DNA of 48,827 bases from Shewanella saliphila. GTDB lineage: Bacteria; Pseudomonadota; Gammaproteobacteria; Enterobacterales; Shewanellaceae. The notes below the pieces were generated by a model. It saw nothing but the letters and a program-made list of their open reading frames with translations, searched no databases and was not told the origin of the DNA. Shown here piece by piece: positions 48,701 through 48,827 of the stretch. The first letter of the stretch is position 1, and every line of letters starts with the position of its first letter. A program made the position numbers and the translations under genes. Where the stretch lies: the NCBI RefSeq assembly GCF_014648295.1, contig NZ_BMQV01000040.1, positions 1 through 48,827 on the forward strand. Direction: 5' to 3'.

Positions 48701-48827
48701 TGCGGCGTTTTTCAAGACAGTTGTCGCCTAAATTGTTAAGCAACTTCTTTATGTTGCTCTGGATTTAACGCCACAGCGCCTATTGGTTGCCAGTTTCGCT
48801 CTTCTTTTGACCATCGCTCTGGATGTT
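48701..48827 (-). mobile_element. Right-edge insertion sequence, end portion
   Basis: An element on the minus strand enters from beyond the window. Its outer end may be at about 48701, where the plus strand reads TGCGGCGTTTTTCAAGACAG followed by TTGTCGCC, compatible with the TG...CA ends of IS3-type elements. This end differs from the one at the left edge, so the two are different ISs. Boundary inferred. Confidence 0.5.
48736..48827 (-). CDS. IS transposase, C-terminal end only (runs off window)
   Basis: The minus-strand frame entering at the right edge reads HPERWSKEERNWQPIGAVAL then NPEQHKEVA and stops at 48736. The H-P-E-R-W-S, x-R-x-W and L-N-P pattern is the usual last segment of IS3-family OrfB integrases (rve domain tail). 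The first 250 or so residues lie outside the window. Family call from this tail only. Confidence 0.6.
   Translation of the reverse strand, partial: HPERWSKEERNWQPIGAVALNPEQHKEVA

Overview
The window looks like a chromosomal segment of a marine gammaproteobacterium, most likely Shewanella. Reasons: the gene families and their order (map-glnD-dapD divergent from rpsB-tsf-pyrH-frr-uppS-cdsA-dxr-rseP-bamA-skp-lpxD-fabZ-lpxA-lpxB-rnhB-dnaE; truC-yqcC beside a YqcA-type flavodoxin; queF divergent from syd; DUF3192, DUF2789, DUF3301, DUF3549 and DUF2310 proteins), moderate to low GC, and two tandem Csr-type regulatory RNAs. The genus is inferred from gene content; no search was run.

Layout. 1-680: an IS3-family element runs off the left edge and has cut an efflux-pump adaptor gene, leaving only its N-terminal anchor; next to it lies a gene-free stretch with IS-like repeats. 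685-6100: apbE, a PUFA/Sfp-type phosphopantetheinyl transferase, and an alkylsulfatase divergent from a LysR regulator, with a perfect 25-bp palindrome between them. 6124-10853: queF, syd and a set of small conserved proteins of unknown function, with a GNAT enzyme and an Mpo1-like membrane protein. 10854-12680: an intergenic island with two long GGA-rich RNAs of the CsrB/RsmZ type, each with a UvrY/GacA-like palindrome upstream and a strong terminator, and a decayed LysR fragment between them. 12796-18600: an exported unknown protein, the DUF3301/DUF3549 pair, yqcC, truC, a 53-residue small gene, a flavodoxin and a PTS EIICB permease. 18776-21969: purU and a GAF/HD-GYP protein. 22054-46537: the conserved housekeeping block for nitrogen sensing, lysine/peptidoglycan precursor supply, translation, isoprenoids, phospholipid, outer-membrane assembly, lipid A and DNA replication, ending in tilS. 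46686-48275: an exported M28 aminopeptidase. 48276-48827: a hairpin-rich non-coding stretch and the end of a second transposase.

How the parts fit. The 26.7-46.5 kb block couples protein synthesis (S2, EF-Ts, RRF) to envelope building: UppS makes the undecaprenyl carrier, CdsA makes CDP-diacylglycerol, Dxr feeds isoprenoids, RseP controls the sigma-E response, BamA and Skp build the outer membrane, and LpxD/FabZ/LpxA/LpxB make lipid A. The two Csr RNAs would sequester CsrA and so set post-transcriptional control of carbon flow, motility and biofilm genes under BarA/UvrY; the HD-GYP protein may add c-di-GMP turnover. I see no tRNA, rRNA, CRISPR array or prophage. The least ordinary parts are the tandem Csr RNA locus, the LysR/alkylsulfatase operator, the unlisted 53-residue gene, and the IS-disturbed ends.
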